This document shows, piece by piece, positions 40,180 to 49,574 of a stretch of 64,000 nt of DNA. The stretch's first letter is position 1. Each line of letters begins with the position of its first letter. A program made the position numbers and the translations under genes. This DNA is from Rubrobacter calidifluminis (GTDB taxonomy: Bacteria > Actinomycetota > Rubrobacteria > Rubrobacterales > Rubrobacteraceae), in contig NZ_JAQKGV010000010.1 in assembly GCF_028617075.1 (NCBI RefSeq), forward strand, positions 1 through 64,000, in the 5' to 3' direction. The notes under the pieces were generated by a model, which saw nothing but the letters and a program-made list of their open reading frames with translations, ran no database searches and was not told the DNA's origin.

Positions 40180-41190
40180 TTGAAGCGAGAAACTCACCAC
40201 CACATAAGACAGACGCTCCTCGGGCTGGGGGGAGGGATACTCTTCAGCGCCGTGGCCTTACTCATCGTGGCGCGCGAGTTGAAAGGGGAGAACGTCAGGG
40301 TGACGAGCACCGCCTCACTGGTGGCAGCGATCTTCCTCGCCGTTTTCACCTGGTTCGTGCAGGGAGCGATGTTCTCAGTCCTCCTCAGGCCCCTGGTCGG
40401 TCGCTACGAGTACCGCAGCATGGTGAGGCTCTACCTGGCATCTCATTCGGTGGGCGACATAACCCCCTTCATGGGAGGAGAGGTTCCCTACGAGGTGTGG
40501 GGGCTGAGCCGCGCCGGGCTCACGCCCGGGATGGGCGGGGCCCTTCTGGCGGTCAAGGCGATCCTCAACTTCACCGTTTTGGTCTCCGGCACGGTGATAG
40601 GCTTTTTGCTCTACAAGGGCGATTTCTCGATCAAGGACAGCGGGAAGATCCTGCTCGCCATCGCAGTCGGCGCGGTAATGGTCTGGGTAATAGTGGCCTT
40701 CCTGCTGCGCCGCCGCGGCGACCACGATGAGGAACCAGAGCGCAGACCCGACGAGGAGGCCGGCTGGCGCCAGAAGGCCAGGGAGTTCTACGTGGATCTT
40801 CGCTCCGGCTTCACGGAGATCTGGCGCAAAGAGCCGGGTGCGATCTTCGTATGCACCGGGCTGCACGTCGTCTACTGGACATCCTACACCGCGATCGGGG
40901 GACTGGCGCTGTTGGCAGGCGGCTGGAACGGAAACCCGCTGGAGGCCATGGCCGCACAGTTTATAGTCTATTTGCTCCTTCCGCTCTCACCTACCCCAGG
41001 CGGGAGCGGCGCCGCAGAGCTGGGTTTCGCCGCCCTGGTCGGCTCCGGCTCCGGGGGATCACTGCTCGCGGGGATCATGATCTGGCGCGGTTTGAGTTAT
41101 TACCTGCCGCTGGTTGTTGGTGCTTTCTTCGTCGGCCGGGACATAAACGAAGGGCTGCTCTCCCGTTTGGAGGGTCTCAGAGAGCACTGA
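40180..41190 (+). CDS. Flippase-like membrane protein (UPF0104/AglD type)
   Basis: A 336-aa protein with about eight hydrophobic helices. The conserved GDITPFMGGEVPYEVWGL near residue 90 and SPTPGGSGAAELGFAALV near 272 are typical of the lysylphosphatidylglycerol synthase/flippase-like transmembrane family. The C-terminal aminoacyl-lipid synthase domain of MprF is missing, so this is only the membrane part; lipid transport or sterol-like roles are possible. The TTG at 40180 is 10 nt after arginase with GAGAGG upstream. Confidence 0.83.
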   Translation: MKRETHHHIRQTLLGLGGGILFSAVALLIVARELKGENVRVTSTASLVAAIFLAVFTWFVQGAMFSVLLRPLVGRYEYRSMVRLYLASHSVGDITPFMGGEVPYEVWGLSRAGLTPGMGGALLAVKAILNFTVLVSGTVIGFLLYKGDFSIKDSGKILLAIAVGAVMVWVIVAFLLRRRGDHDEEPERRPDEEAGWRQKAREFYVDLRSGFTEIWRKEPGAIFVCTGLHVVYWTSYTAIGGLALLAGGWNGNPLEAMAAQFIVYLLLPLSPTPGGSGAAELGFAALVGSGSGGSLLAGIMIWRGLSYYLPLVVGAFFVGRDINEGLLSRLEGLREH

Positions 41191-41193
41191 GCT

Positions 41194-42249
41194 CTAGCCG
41201 GGGTCGAGCGCCCGCGCGAGGGCGGCTATCGCGCGGGGATAACGATACTGGATGCCCATGTGTCCTCCATCGAAGAGCTCCAGGGTGTGCTCTATCCCGA
41301 GCTTCTCGAGCTCCCGGGCGAAGGCCTGCGCGCCGAGGTCGAGATACCACTCGTCGGACTTTCCCGCGTCCAGGTAAATGGTGTGCATGCTCGCCAGCTC
41401 TTCGCCGTATCGGGGCGCCATCCGGACCGGATCCCACCCGAGCCACCTCTCCCAGACCTCTGCGACGAGGCGCCCGGTCTCGGTCTCGAACGGGAGGAGC
41501 GCCTTTCCGGGGTTCTCCTCGTCGGGCGAGTAGCAGGCCGCGTATCCGTAGATCTCAAGCGGCACGCCGTGGCGCTCGAACTCCATCGTCTCGGCCTTGC
41601 GGAACCGCTCGAAGAAGATCTCCCACGATCCCTCGAAGTGGTCCCTGAGGATGCGGGCCGTCTTCGGGAAGTCCGGCAGGTAACAGGCCTCGAAGAGGGC
41701 GTCGCCCGCGTGGGAGGCGAGCGCTCCGAAGACGTCCGGCCGGAGCATCGGCACCACCATCGCCCCGTAGCCCCCGCTCGACTTCCCGGTCAGCCCGCGG
41801 TGCTCGCGGGAGGCGGCGGTCGGGTAGCGGTCGTCGATGAACGGTACCACCTCGTCGCAGAGGTAGTCCATGTAGCGTCCGGTGGACGTGGAGTTTATGA
41901 ACTGCGACCCCCCGTAAGAGGTCCACGCGTCGACGAAGACGACTATCGCAGGGGGGCAGGAGCCGGAGGAGAAGAGCTCGTCTACGCGTTCTACGACTGT
42001 CGGTTCGAACGCGCTGCGGTTGAGCCACATGTCGAGCTGGCCGGTGAAGCCCTGTATCACGTAGATGGAGGCGAAGGTGCCCCCGGAGATCGACTCCGGG
42101 GGCACGTAGACGTAGAGCGGACGGCGGGAGGGATCTCCGAGGGGGTTGTCCGCGAGGATCTCGGACTCGACCGTCAGGCGCTCGAGCCGGCCCCTCAGGG
42201 GACGGTCCCAGGGAGGGCCTGGAGGGCCCTCCACCTCCTCGAGCGCCAC
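41194..42249 (-). CDS. Putative esterase, alpha/beta-hydrolase (esterase D/Fes-like)
   Basis: A 351-aa protein of the esterase D-like family. The nucleophile elbow GKSSGGYGAM near residue 165 has the G-x-S-x-G Ser, an Asp near 200 (HAGDALFE) and the catalytic His in DGGHMGIQYRYP near 333. No signal peptide is seen. GTG 42249 starts 1 nt after the sucD stop, so it is the third gene of the sucCD operon; the reason for that link is unclear. Confidence 0.82.
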   Translation of the reverse strand: MALEEVEGPPGPPWDRPLRGRLERLTVESEILADNPLGDPSRRPLYVYVPPESISGGTFASIYVIQGFTGQLDMWLNRSAFEPTVVERVDELFSSGSCPPAIVVFVDAWTSYGGSQFINSTSTGRYMDYLCDEVVPFIDDRYPTAASREHRGLTGKSSGGYGAMVVPMLRPDVFGALASHAGDALFEACYLPDFPKTARILRDHFEGSWEIFFERFRKAETMEFERHGVPLEIYGYAACYSPDEENPGKALLPFETETGRLVAEVWERWLGWDPVRMAPRYGEELASMHTIYLDAGKSDEWYLDLGAQAFARELEKLGIEHTLELFDGGHMGIQYRYPRAIAALARALDPG

Positions 42250-42250
42250 G

Positions 42251-43120
42251 CTAGCCCACGATCCCTGCGACCAGCTCGCCGACCTCGGTCGGGTTGGTCG
42301 CAGCCTTGATGCCAGCCTTCTGCAGCGCCTGGCTCTTCGCCTCGGCGGTGCTCTCGCCGCCGGAGACGATCGCACCGGCGTGCCCCATCGTCTTGCCCTC
42401 CGGAGCGGTGAACCCTGCGATGTAGGCGACGACGGGGGTCTTCATCTCGCTCTTCCAGAACTCCGCGGCCCGCTGCTCGGCGTTGCCGCCGATCTCCCCG
42501 ATCATCACGACGCACTCGGTCTCCGGGTCCTCCTCGAACTTCCTGAGGATCTCGACGAAGTCCGAGCCGATGACCGGGTCGCCGCCGATCCCGACGGCGG
42601 TCGACTGGCCGATCCCGCGCTGGGTCAGCTCGCTCACGATCTGGTAGGTGAGCGTCCCGCTGCGGCTCACCACGCCGACCCTGCCCGGCTTGAAGATGTC
42701 GGCCGGCATGATCGAGACGTTCGCCTTGCCGGGGGAGAAGATGCCCGGGCAGTTCGGCCCGATGAGGGTCGCCTCCTTGAGCGGCAGGTACCCCGAGACG
42801 CGGAGCATGTCGTGCACGGGGATGCCCTCGGTGATGCAGCAGATCGTGCCGATCCCGGCGTCCAGCTCCTCGAAGATGGCGTCGGCGGCGAAGGGCGGGG
42901 GGACGAAGATCACGCCGGTGTTCGCCCCGGTCTGTTCCACGGCCTCCTCGACCGAGTCGAAGACGGGGATGCCCTCGAAGCTCTGGCCGCCCTTGCCCGG
43001 CGTGACGCCGGCGACCACGTTGGTGCCGCTCGCGAGCATCCTCCGCGTGTGGAAGCTGCCCTCGCGCCCGGTTATCCCCTGGACCAGAAGCCGGGTGTTC
43101 TCGTCTACCAGGATCGCCAC
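42251..43120 (-). CDS. sucD: Succinyl-CoA ligase alpha subunit
   Basis: A 289-aa subunit. The CoA-binding [13 protein letters not shown] near residue 16 and the phospho-histidine loop [17 protein letters not shown] near 245 are intact. With sucC it makes ATP or GTP from succinyl-CoA in the TCA cycle. GTG 43120; AGGGGG precedes, and the gap to sucC is 1 nt. Confidence 0.95.
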   Translation of the reverse strand: MAILVDENTRLLVQGITGREGSFHTRRMLASGTNVVAGVTPGKGGQSFEGIPVFDSVEEAVEQTGANTGVIFVPPPFAADAIFEELDAGIGTICCITEGIPVHDMLRVSGYLPLKEATLIGPNCPGIFSPGKANVSIMPADIFKPGRVGVVSRSGTLTYQIVSELTQRGIGQSTAVGIGGDPVIGSDFVEILRKFEEDPETECVVMIGEIGGNAEQRAAEFWKSEMKTPVVAYIAGFTAPEGKTMGHAGAIVSGGESTAEAKSQALQKAGIKAATNPTEVGELVAGIVG

Positions 43121-43121
43121 G

Positions 43122-44276
43122 CTACCGACCCCCTTCGCTCGCGAGCTCGACCGCCCGGCGGGCCGCGTCGAGCATCGTCTTCTCGGTGTGCACGTTCTGC
43201 GGGGTGTTCTCCGAGAGGATCTTCAGGCCCTCCTCGGCGTTGGTCCCGTCGAGCCTGACGACTATCGGGAGGTCTATGCTGGTGCGCTCTATCGCGGAGA
43301 GGAGGCCCTTCGCCACCTCGTCTCCGCGGGTTATGCCGCCGAAGATGTTGAAGAAGACGCTCCTCACGTTCTCGTTGGATGTGACGATGTCGAGCGCGGT
43401 CGCGATCTTCTCGGCGTCCGCCCCGCCGCCCACGTCGCAGAAGTTCGCCGGCTCGCCCCCGGCCTGCGCGACCACGTCCAGCGTGCTCATCACGAGCCCC
43501 GCGCCGTTCCCGAGGATGCCGACGTCCCCGCCGAGCTTGACGTACTGCAGCGAGACCTCCCGGGCGCGCCGCTCCTGCGGGTCCGCGGCCTCGACGTCGC
43601 GCATCTCGGCGATGTCCGGGTGCCTGAAGAGGGCCGAATCGTCCACCGTGACCTTCGCGTCGAGCGCGACGATGTTGCCGTCGCGGGTGAGGACGAGCGG
43701 GTTGATCTCAACCAGGTTGGCATCCAGCTTCTCGAAGGCCTCGAAGAGGGTCGAGAGCGTCCTGCCGAAGCTCTTCGCCGCTTCACCCGACAGCCCCGCG
43801 GCGGACGTCAGCCGCCTCACCTGATAGGGCAACAGCCCGACGAGCGGGTTGGCGTGCACCCGGACTATCGACTCGGGCTTGGTCGCGGCGACCTCCTCGA
43901 TGTCCACCCCGCCCTCGGTCGAGAAGAGGATGAGCGGAGCCTTGGCCTCGCGGTCGACGGTGACGGAGAGGTACATCTCACGCTCTATCTCGGCCCCGGC
44001 CTCGACCAGCACCTTGCGGACCCTGTGTCCCCGGATCTCCATCGCGAGGACCGCCTCTGCTGCCTGCTCGGCTTCGGTGGGGCTCCCGACCACCTTGATG
44101 CCTCCGGCCTTGCCCCGACCTCCCGTCAGGACCTGGGCCTTGACCGCCACCGTCCCGCCGCCGAGCGTCTCGGCCGCCCTTCTTGCTTCCTCCGGCGTGG
44201 CGGCGACGATCGACGGCAGCGTCTCGATGCCGAAACCGCGCAGCAACTCCTTGCCTTGATGCTCGTAAAGATCCAA
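43122..44276 (-). CDS. sucC: Succinyl-CoA ligase beta subunit
   Basis: A 384-aa ATP-grasp subunit: N-terminal [33 protein letters not shown] near residue 46, [20 protein letters not shown] near 190, [14 protein letters not shown] near 255. The TTG start at 44276 has GGGAG 7 nt upstream, and a perfect TATAAT -10 sits at 44322-44327. It heads the sucC-sucD-esterase operon. Nucleotide preference (ATP or GTP) cannot be told here. Confidence 0.95.
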   Translation of the reverse strand: MDLYEHQGKELLRGFGIETLPSIVAATPEEARRAAETLGGGTVAVKAQVLTGGRGKAGGIKVVGSPTEAEQAAEAVLAMEIRGHRVRKVLVEAGAEIEREMYLSVTVDREAKAPLILFSTEGGVDIEEVAATKPESIVRVHANPLVGLLPYQVRRLTSAAGLSGEAAKSFGRTLSTLFEAFEKLDANLVEINPLVLTRDGNIVALDAKVTVDDSALFRHPDIAEMRDVEAADPQERRAREVSLQYVKLGGDVGILGNGAGLVMSTLDVVAQAGGEPANFCDVGGGADAEKIATALDIVTSNENVRSVFFNIFGGITRGDEVAKGLLSAIERTSIDLPIVVRLDGTNAEEGLKILSENTPQNVHTEKTMLDAARRAVELASEGGR

Positions 44277-44321
44277 GCGAAAACTCCCGAAGCTCGGTTT
44301 TACCTCACAAATTCAAAAAAA

Positions 44322-44327
44322 TTATAC
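44322..44327 (-). promoter_or_regulatory. Consensus -10 of the sucCD operon
   Basis: Reads TATAAT on the minus strand; a weak -35-like CTGAAC lies 17 bp further upstream. It is followed by an AT-rich leader (ATTTTTTTGAATTTG) unusual for this GC-rich region. Confidence 0.6.
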
Positions 44328-44352
44328 AGAGCGTGCGGAGCGGGTTCAGTTA

Positions 44353-44358
44353 TATACT
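44353..44358 (+). promoter_or_regulatory. -10 element for the DUF554 gene
   Basis: TATACT, 8 nt before the GTG at 44367, with no Shine-Dalgarno in between; a leaderless transcript is likely. Confidence 0.5.
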
Positions 44359-44366
44359 TCTCTGCC

Positions 44367-45059
44367 GTGGGCGTAGGGACCGCCATAAACGTGGCCACCG
44401 TCCTCGCCGGAGGAGGGATAGGTACACTGGCCGGGGGGCGTTTCCCCCCGAAGATGCGTGATACGGCCATGCACGCCATAGGCATCGTCACGCTGCTCGT
44501 CGGTGTGCAGAACTTCCTGAAGTATCAGAACCCCCTGGTACCGCTCATCAGCGTGATCGTGGGGCTCGTCGTCGGAGAGTGGGTGGACATAGACTCCTGG
44601 TTGCGGCGGCTTGGGGATGGCCTGGAGGCCCGCTTCTCGAAGGGGACGAGCCAGGTCAGCCGGGCCTTCGTCACCACCAGTCTGCTTTTCTGCGTGGGTC
44701 CCCTCACCATCCTCGGTTCCATAGAGGACGGTCTCCGGGGGGACTACAGCCTGCTCGCGCTCAAGAGCGTCCTCGACGGCATAGCGGCGCTCTCGTTCTC
44801 TTCCGTGCTCGGGTGGGGCGTAATGCTCTCGGCCGGCACGGTCCTCGTCGTCCAGGGCTCGATAACCCTCGGTGCGGGCTTCGTGCAGGAGGTGGTGACG
44901 AAGGGCATGATCTCCGCGACCACCGCCACCGGCGGCATACTCATCTTCGGTCTCGGGCTCGGGCTTCTGAACCTTAAAGAGGTGAGGGTCGCCAACATGC
45001 TCCCCGCACTGCTCGTCGCTCCTCTGCTCGTGTCCATCATGCCCGCGTTGCGTTTGTAG
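44367..45059 (+). CDS. DUF554-family membrane protein (YqgA-like)
   Basis: A 230-aa protein with six or seven hydrophobic helices and glycine-rich loops: GTAINVATVLAGGGIGTLAGGRF at the start, LTILGSIEDGLRGDYSLLALKS near residue 115 and IFGLGLGLLNLKEVRVANMLPALL near 193, the DUF554 signature. Function unknown, though the fold resembles ion or metabolite transporters. Starts at GTG 44367; divergent from sucC with an 89-bp gap. Confidence 0.87.
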   Translation: MGVGTAINVATVLAGGGIGTLAGGRFPPKMRDTAMHAIGIVTLLVGVQNFLKYQNPLVPLISVIVGLVVGEWVDIDSWLRRLGDGLEARFSKGTSQVSRAFVTTSLLFCVGPLTILGSIEDGLRGDYSLLALKSVLDGIAALSFSSVLGWGVMLSAGTVLVVQGSITLGAGFVQEVVTKGMISATTATGGILIFGLGLGLLNLKEVRVANMLPALLVAPLLVSIMPALRL

Positions 45060-45127
45060 GCTGTGAGGCTGATGTAATATCCTGTTGTGGATTTAGTCTG
45101 ATCTCGCCAGAGTAGCGGAGGTGCAGG

Positions 45128-45361
45128 ATGGCGGAGCGTACGACCGAAGAATGGCGGGGTAGCCCGCTGGATGTGGAGGGGACCTTCGACCCCTACGGGA
45201 TAGAGGAGGTGATCCTCAGGTTCGACGACGGCACGAGCGACGTCTTCAGGTCCAAGCTGCGCGACAGGTTCTACGCCTACGAGCTGCACCAAATGGCCAC
45301 ATATCTGGAGGCTGTGGCCGACGACATACGCAAGAGCGAGAAGCGAGAGCGGGAGTCCTGA
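45128..45361 (+). CDS. Small paralogous protein A
   Basis: A 77-aa soluble protein. Its core IEEVILRFDDGTSDVFRSKLRDRFYAYELHQMA is similar in pattern to the next gene (EVVLRYADGRTATF...DRETFNHDDMME), so the two are probably diverged tandem duplicates. A short beta hairpin followed by an amphipathic helix is predicted. No family recognised. GGAGG precedes the ATG. Confidence 0.62.
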   Translation: MAERTTEEWRGSPLDVEGTFDPYGIEEVILRFDDGTSDVFRSKLRDRFYAYELHQMATYLEAVADDIRKSEKRERES

Positions 45362-45363
45362 GG

Positions 45364-45594
45364 ATGCACGGCATAATAAGGGAGAGGCAGACCGAGAGAC
45401 CAGACCACGAGAACATGGCCGTGCGCGAGGTCGTCCTGCGCTACGCCGACGGCAGGACGGCGACCTTCGTGCCCGACGCCGATCGTGAGACCTTCAACCA
45501 CGACGACATGATGGAGCTGGTCAGGGTCTTCGAGAGGGCCTCTGCCACGGCCGAGTGGGCCGAGGCGGCCGAGGACCGCCAGGCCCACCGCTAG
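45364..45594 (+). CDS. Small paralogous protein B
   Basis: A 76-aa protein starting 3 nt after protein A. The REVVLRYADGRTATFVPDADRETFNHDDMMELV core repeats A's layout (E-V-[IV]-L-R-[FY]-x-D-G) followed by a helix. The C-terminal helix is acidic and alanine-rich. Probably forms a complex with A, an inference from tandem arrangement. Stop meets the convergent DUF2630 gene. Confidence 0.62.
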   Translation: MHGIIRERQTERPDHENMAVREVVLRYADGRTATFVPDADRETFNHDDMMELVRVFERASATAEWAEAAEDRQAHR

Positions 45595-45816
45595 CTAGCG
45601 GTACCGGTCGTACTGGTCGTAGAAATCCTCGTCCGGGTCTATGTCCTCGCCGGCTAGTTCTCGCCTCCTGAGGTCCCACAGAACCTCCAGAGAGTGTTCG
45701 ATTTCCTTGATCCTGGCGTGGTCGGCGGCGGTGGCGTGGTGTTCACCCTCGCGCGAGAGAAGCCTCTCGCGCTCCTCGGAGAGTTCTTCTATCTTTTTCA
45801 GAACCTTGCTCTGCAT
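45595..45816 (-). CDS. DUF2630-family small protein
   Basis: A 73-aa acidic helical protein: KVLKKIEELSEERERLLSREGE then EIEHSLEVLWDLRRRELAGEDIDPDE. This pattern is DUF2630, common in actinobacteria, function unknown. ATG 45816 has TTGGAGGACAGGC upstream. It ends next to the convergent paralogous pair. Confidence 0.75.
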   Translation of the reverse strand: MQSKVLKKIEELSEERERLLSREGEHHATAADHARIKEIEHSLEVLWDLRRRELAGEDIDPDEDFYDQYDRYR

Positions 45817-45903
45817 GCCTGTCCTCCAAAGATGTTGCTTGCGGCATTGTATACCGAGCTCCGGAGCGACTGCCAGCGGGCATGCTCCCTGGGAAGGCCG
45901 GCT

Positions 45904-46311
45904 TTGATCGGGCGTATACATCACTTGGGGTACGTGGTGAGGGATCTCAGGTCGGCGGTCGCCTTCTACGAAGAGGTTTTCGGGATGCGGCATCTTCAGA
46001 CGGAGATGAGCGAAGAGCAGGGAGTGCTCGCGGCGCGTCTTCAGGCCGGAGATGTGGAGCTGGAGCTACTGCAGCCCACCAATCCGGATTCCCCCGTGGG
46101 TCGTTTTCTCGCCCGGCGGGGTGAAGGCATGCACCACGTCGCCTACCTCGTCCCGAACCTCGAGCGGGCGCTCGAAGAGCTCGAGAGCCGGGAATTCGAA
46201 CTCGTGGACCGCCAGCCGCGGGTCGGCTTGGGAGGGAGAAGGATCGCCTTTCTCCATCCGCAGAGCGCCTTCGGCGTCCTCACCGAGCTCGTCGAGGAGA
46301 GGGGGGAGTAA
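45904..46311 (+). CDS. mce: Methylmalonyl-CoA epimerase (VOC family)
   Basis: A 135-aa glyoxalase/VOC-fold enzyme. The metal ligands sit in [12 protein letters not shown] (His), VELELLQPT (Glu), [11 protein letters not shown] (His) and VLTELVE (Glu). It interconverts (S)- and (R)-methylmalonyl-CoA. The TTG start at 45904 has GGGAAGG 5 nt upstream. The mutase gene starts 2 nt after its stop, so both act in propionyl-CoA breakdown. Confidence 0.89.
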   Translation: MIGRIHHLGYVVRDLRSAVAFYEEVFGMRHLQTEMSEEQGVLAARLQAGDVELELLQPTNPDSPVGRFLARRGEGMHHVAYLVPNLERALEELESREFELVDRQPRVGLGGRRIAFLHPQSAFGVLTELVEERGE

Positions 46312-46313
46312 CC

Positions 46314-47897
46314 TTGTCCTCCGGCGAGAAGTTCTTCACGGGAAGCGGAATCGAGGTTCAGTCCTTCTACGGACCGTGCGATCTCGAGGACTTCGACTAT
46401 GCAGAGAGACTCGGCGATCCCGGCGAGTACCCCTACACCCGCGGCATCTACCCGACGATGTACCGCGGCCGCCCCTGGACGATGCGCCAGTACGCCGGCT
46501 TCGGCACCGCCGAGGAGACCAACCGGCGCTTCCGGCACCTCATAGAGCGGGGCCAGACCGGACTGTCCGTCGCCTTCGACCTTCCGACCCAGATGGGGCT
46601 CGACTCCGACCACCCGCTCGCCGCGAGCGAGGTGGGCAAGGTCGGGGTGGCGGTCGACTCGATCCTGGACATGCGCGAGCTCTTCAGCGGCATACCGCTC
46701 GGTTCGGTCTCGACCTCCATGACGATAAACGCCACGGCCCCCATCCTGCTCCTCCTCTACCAGATGGTCGCCGAAGAGCAGGGGGTGCCGCGGGAGAGGA
46801 TCTCCGGCACCACCCAGAACGACATACTCAAGGAGTATCTGGCGCGGGGCACCTACGTCTATCCACCCGGACCCTCGATGCGTCTCGCCACCGACCTGAT
46901 CTCCTACTGCGCCCGCGAGCTGCCCCGATGGAACCCGATCTCCATCTCCGGCTATCACATCCGCGAGGCGGGCGCCGACGCCGTGCAGGAGGTCGCCTTC
47001 ACGCTCGCCGACGCGGTGGCCTACGTCGAGGCGGCCCTCGGGGCCGGGCTCGAGGTGGACCGCTTCGCCCCCCGGCTCTCCTTCTTCTTCAGCGCCCACA
47101 GCGATCTCTTCGAAGAGATCGCCAAGTTCCGGGCTGCCAGGCGCATGTGGGCGAAGATCATGCGGGAGCGGTTCGGGGCGAGCGATCCGAAAAGCCTCAG
47201 GATGCGCTTCCATGCCCAGACGGCTGGCTCCACGCTCACCGCCCAGCAGCCCGAGAATAACATCGTGCGCACTACCGTCGAGGCTCTCGCGGCCGTGCTC
47301 GGTGGTACCCAGTCGCTGCACACCAACGCCTACGACGAGGCGCTCGCGCTCCCCACCGAACGCAGCGCGACGCTGGCGCTGCGCACCCAGCAGATCCTCG
47401 CGCACGAGAGCGGCATTACCCGCGTCGCCGACCCGCTCGGCGGTTCGTACTTCGTCGAGCGCCTCACCGACGAGGTGGAGGAGGCCGCGTGGAGGTATCT
47501 CAAGCAGATAGAGGAGCGAGGAGGCGCGGTCCGGTCGGTGGAGGAGGGATATATGCAGCGCGAGATCGAAGAGTCTGCCTTCCGCCACCAGCTTGAGGTC
47601 GAGCGGGGGGAACGCGTGGTCGTCGGCGTCAACCGCTACGAGGAATCCGGTGATGAGCCTGACATGGAGCTGCACGTCGTCGGTGAGGCCGTGGTCCGGG
47701 TGCAGCGCGAGAAGCTGCGCCGTCTCAGGGAGGAGCGCGACGCGGGGAGGGTGAAGAGGTCTCTAGCCGCACTCCGGCGGGTTGCGTCCTCCGGCGAGAA
47801 CCTCCTCTATCCGATGAAAGAGGCCCTGCGCAACCTCGCTACCCTTGGGGAGGTCTCCGACACCCTGCGCGAGGTCTTCGGCGAGCACCGGCCCTGA
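46314..47897 (+). CDS. Methylmalonyl-CoA mutase large subunit (catalytic part only)
   Basis: A 527-aa TIM-barrel mutase domain; [17 protein letters not shown] near residue 126, [20 protein letters not shown] near 165, [19 protein letters not shown] near 300 and [10 protein letters not shown] near 378 are typical. The cobalamin-binding domain (DxHxxG) normally fused at the C-terminus is absent, so a separate small subunit must exist elsewhere. It converts methylmalonyl-CoA to succinyl-CoA. TTG 46314, with GGGGGAG upstream. Confidence 0.92.
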   Translation: MSSGEKFFTGSGIEVQSFYGPCDLEDFDYAERLGDPGEYPYTRGIYPTMYRGRPWTMRQYAGFGTAEETNRRFRHLIERGQTGLSVAFDLPTQMGLDSDHPLAASEVGKVGVAVDSILDMRELFSGIPLGSVSTSMTINATAPILLLLYQMVAEEQGVPRERISGTTQNDILKEYLARGTYVYPPGPSMRLATDLISYCARELPRWNPISISGYHIREAGADAVQEVAFTLADAVAYVEAALGAGLEVDRFAPRLSFFFSAHSDLFEEIAKFRAARRMWAKIMRERFGASDPKSLRMRFHAQTAGSTLTAQQPENNIVRTTVEALAAVLGGTQSLHTNAYDEALALPTERSATLALRTQQILAHESGITRVADPLGGSYFVERLTDEVEEAAWRYLKQIEERGGAVRSVEEGYMQREIEESAFRHQLEVERGERVVVGVNRYEESGDEPDMELHVVGEAVVRVQREKLRRLREERDAGRVKRSLAALRRVASSGENLLYPMKEALRNLATLGEVSDTLREVFGEHRP

Positions 47898-47999
47898 TTC
47901 TGCCCCGGCCGGAGGGGCGGAGCGCTGTGATAGTATTGCATTGAAATTCGAGAGAGCGTGGGCTTTGCGGACTCCGAGGCCTCGAGGAGGGTATTACAA

Positions 48000-49121
48000 G
48001 TGGCTAACCTTTTCCGCAGACGGGAGGAGAAGCTTCGACAGGACGGGCCGACCGAGGACGCCGTCCGGGAGGCTTTGAGAGACGTCCGCGACCCGGAGAT
48101 AGGGCGCGATATCGTCTCGCTCAACATGGTCCGCGGCATCGAGATCGACGGTGGCAGGGTCAGGGTGGGGGTTGCTCTGACCACCGCCGGTTGTCCTCTC
48201 AAGCACCGGATCACGAAGGACGTCACCGACCGCCTGAAGATGGTGGAAGGCGTCTCCGAGGTCGACGTCGACTTCGGCGTGATGACCGACGCCGACCGGC
48301 AGAACCTGATGAATTCCCTCTCGGGAGGAGAACGCGAGATCGCCTCTGCCTTCCGCGACGAGTCGAAGACCCGCATAATCGCCGTCGTCAGCGGCAAGGG
48401 CGGAGTCGGTAAGAGCACCGTCGCGGTCAACCTCGCGGCTGCGCTGCAGCGGGCGGGCAAGACCGTCCAGATCCTCGACGCCGACGTGCACGGGGCTTCG
48501 GTGCCGGTGATGCTCGGGGCGCTGCAGAAGCCCAACGTCATAGACGGCGTCATCTTCCCGATAGAGTCCCCGACCGGGCTCAAGTTCATCTCGATGGGGA
48601 ACTTCGTCGGCGAGGGGCAGGCGATCATCTGGCGCGCCCCGATCGTCAACAAGGCGCTCGCCCAGCTCATGCGCGACGTCTACTGGGGCGAGCCAGACTT
48701 CGTGATCGTGGACATGCCCCCCGGCACCGGTGACGTGGCCCTAACGGTGGCGCAGATGATCCCGAAGGCCGAGGCGCTCGTCGTGACAACGCCGCAGGCC
48801 GACGCCGCGCGCGTCGCCGTGAAGGCCGGGAAGATGGCGGTGCAGGCCCACCTCAAGCTCGACGGCGTCGTCGAGAACATGAGCTACGCCGAGTGCCCGG
48901 AGTGCGGCCACGAGATGAGGATCTTCGGCGGCGACGGCGGCGAGAGGGTCGCCGCGGAGCTCGGCTCGCGCATCCTCGGGCGCATCCCGATCCTGCCGGA
49001 TACGACGGGTGAGCCCGGAAGGTGCCTCTTCGAAGAGGGCAGCTCCCCGGCGCGTGCTTTCGACGAGATCGCGGCGAGCATCGCCAGCATGAAGGTCCGC
49101 AAGAGGATACAGGTTCTCTAG
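48000..49121 (+). CDS. Mrp/NBP35-type Fe-S cluster carrier ATPase with DUF59 domain
   Basis: A 373-aa protein. An N-terminal DUF59/MIP18 domain (residues about 20-105, DVRDPEIGRDIVSLNMVRGI) is joined to a deviant Walker A P-loop NTPase (VVSGKGGVGKSTVAVNLA near 128). The CxxC pair AECPECGHE near 303 binds the cluster. It loads 4Fe-4S clusters onto targets. The GTG at 48000 has AGGAGGG 8 nt upstream. Convergent with the MaoC-like gene, overlapping by 4 nt. Confidence 0.92.
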   Translation: MANLFRRREEKLRQDGPTEDAVREALRDVRDPEIGRDIVSLNMVRGIEIDGGRVRVGVALTTAGCPLKHRITKDVTDRLKMVEGVSEVDVDFGVMTDADRQNLMNSLSGGEREIASAFRDESKTRIIAVVSGKGGVGKSTVAVNLAAALQRAGKTVQILDADVHGASVPVMLGALQKPNVIDGVIFPIESPTGLKFISMGNFVGEGQAIIWRAPIVNKALAQLMRDVYWGEPDFVIVDMPPGTGDVALTVAQMIPKAEALVVTTPQADAARVAVKAGKMAVQAHLKLDGVVENMSYAECPECGHEMRIFGGDGGERVAAELGSRILGRIPILPDTTGEPGRCLFEEGSSPARAFDEIAASIASMKVRKRIQVL

Positions 49122-49567
49122 CGCGCCAGGCGCAGCTGGCCGGGGAAACCGGAGAAGCGCGCCCGGATCACCCGAACCCCATCCTGGTTGACGAAGTCGG
49201 CGCCGCACGAGAGGCGGCGCCGCTCCTCGTCCTTCTCCAGCACCGTCACGGTGCAGGTGATCGTATCGCCGACGAACACGGGCGCCAGGTATTCGAAGTG
49301 CATCTCGGTGGCGAGAAAGCCGAGCATCCCGCCGATGTGGGTGAGCATGCTCCCTGTGAGGAGCCCCGGGATGGTTCTGCGTCCGTACCAGCTCTCCCTG
49401 GCGAACGCCTCGTCCTGGTGGTAGGGGTTGTGGTCGCCCGTGACGCCGCAGAAGAGGGCGACGTCACCCTCGGTGAAGGTGCGCCGGTAGGTGAACGTCT
49501 GCCCGACGCTCACCGCGTCGAACTCTTCCTTCAGGCGGCGCTTGAACTCCGGTGTCGCCTCGGGCAC
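49118..49567 (-). CDS. MaoC-like dehydratase/hydratase
   Basis: A 149-aa hot-dog-fold enzyme. FTEGDVALFCGVTGDHNPYHQDEAFA has the (R)-hydratase Asp/His motif (D-x-N-P-x-H) near residue 46. Such proteins hydrate enoyl-CoA or act on other acyl-CoA. GTG 49567; the mdh stop is 8 nt upstream, so it is in the mdh operon. Confidence 0.86.
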   Translation of the reverse strand: MPEATPEFKRRLKEEFDAVSVGQTFTYRRTFTEGDVALFCGVTGDHNPYHQDEAFARESWYGRRTIPGLLTGSMLTHIGGMLGFLATEMHFEYLAPVFVGDTITCTVTVLEKDEERRRLSCGADFVNQDGVRVIRARFSGFPGQLRLAR

Positions 49568-49574
49568 GGGTTCG

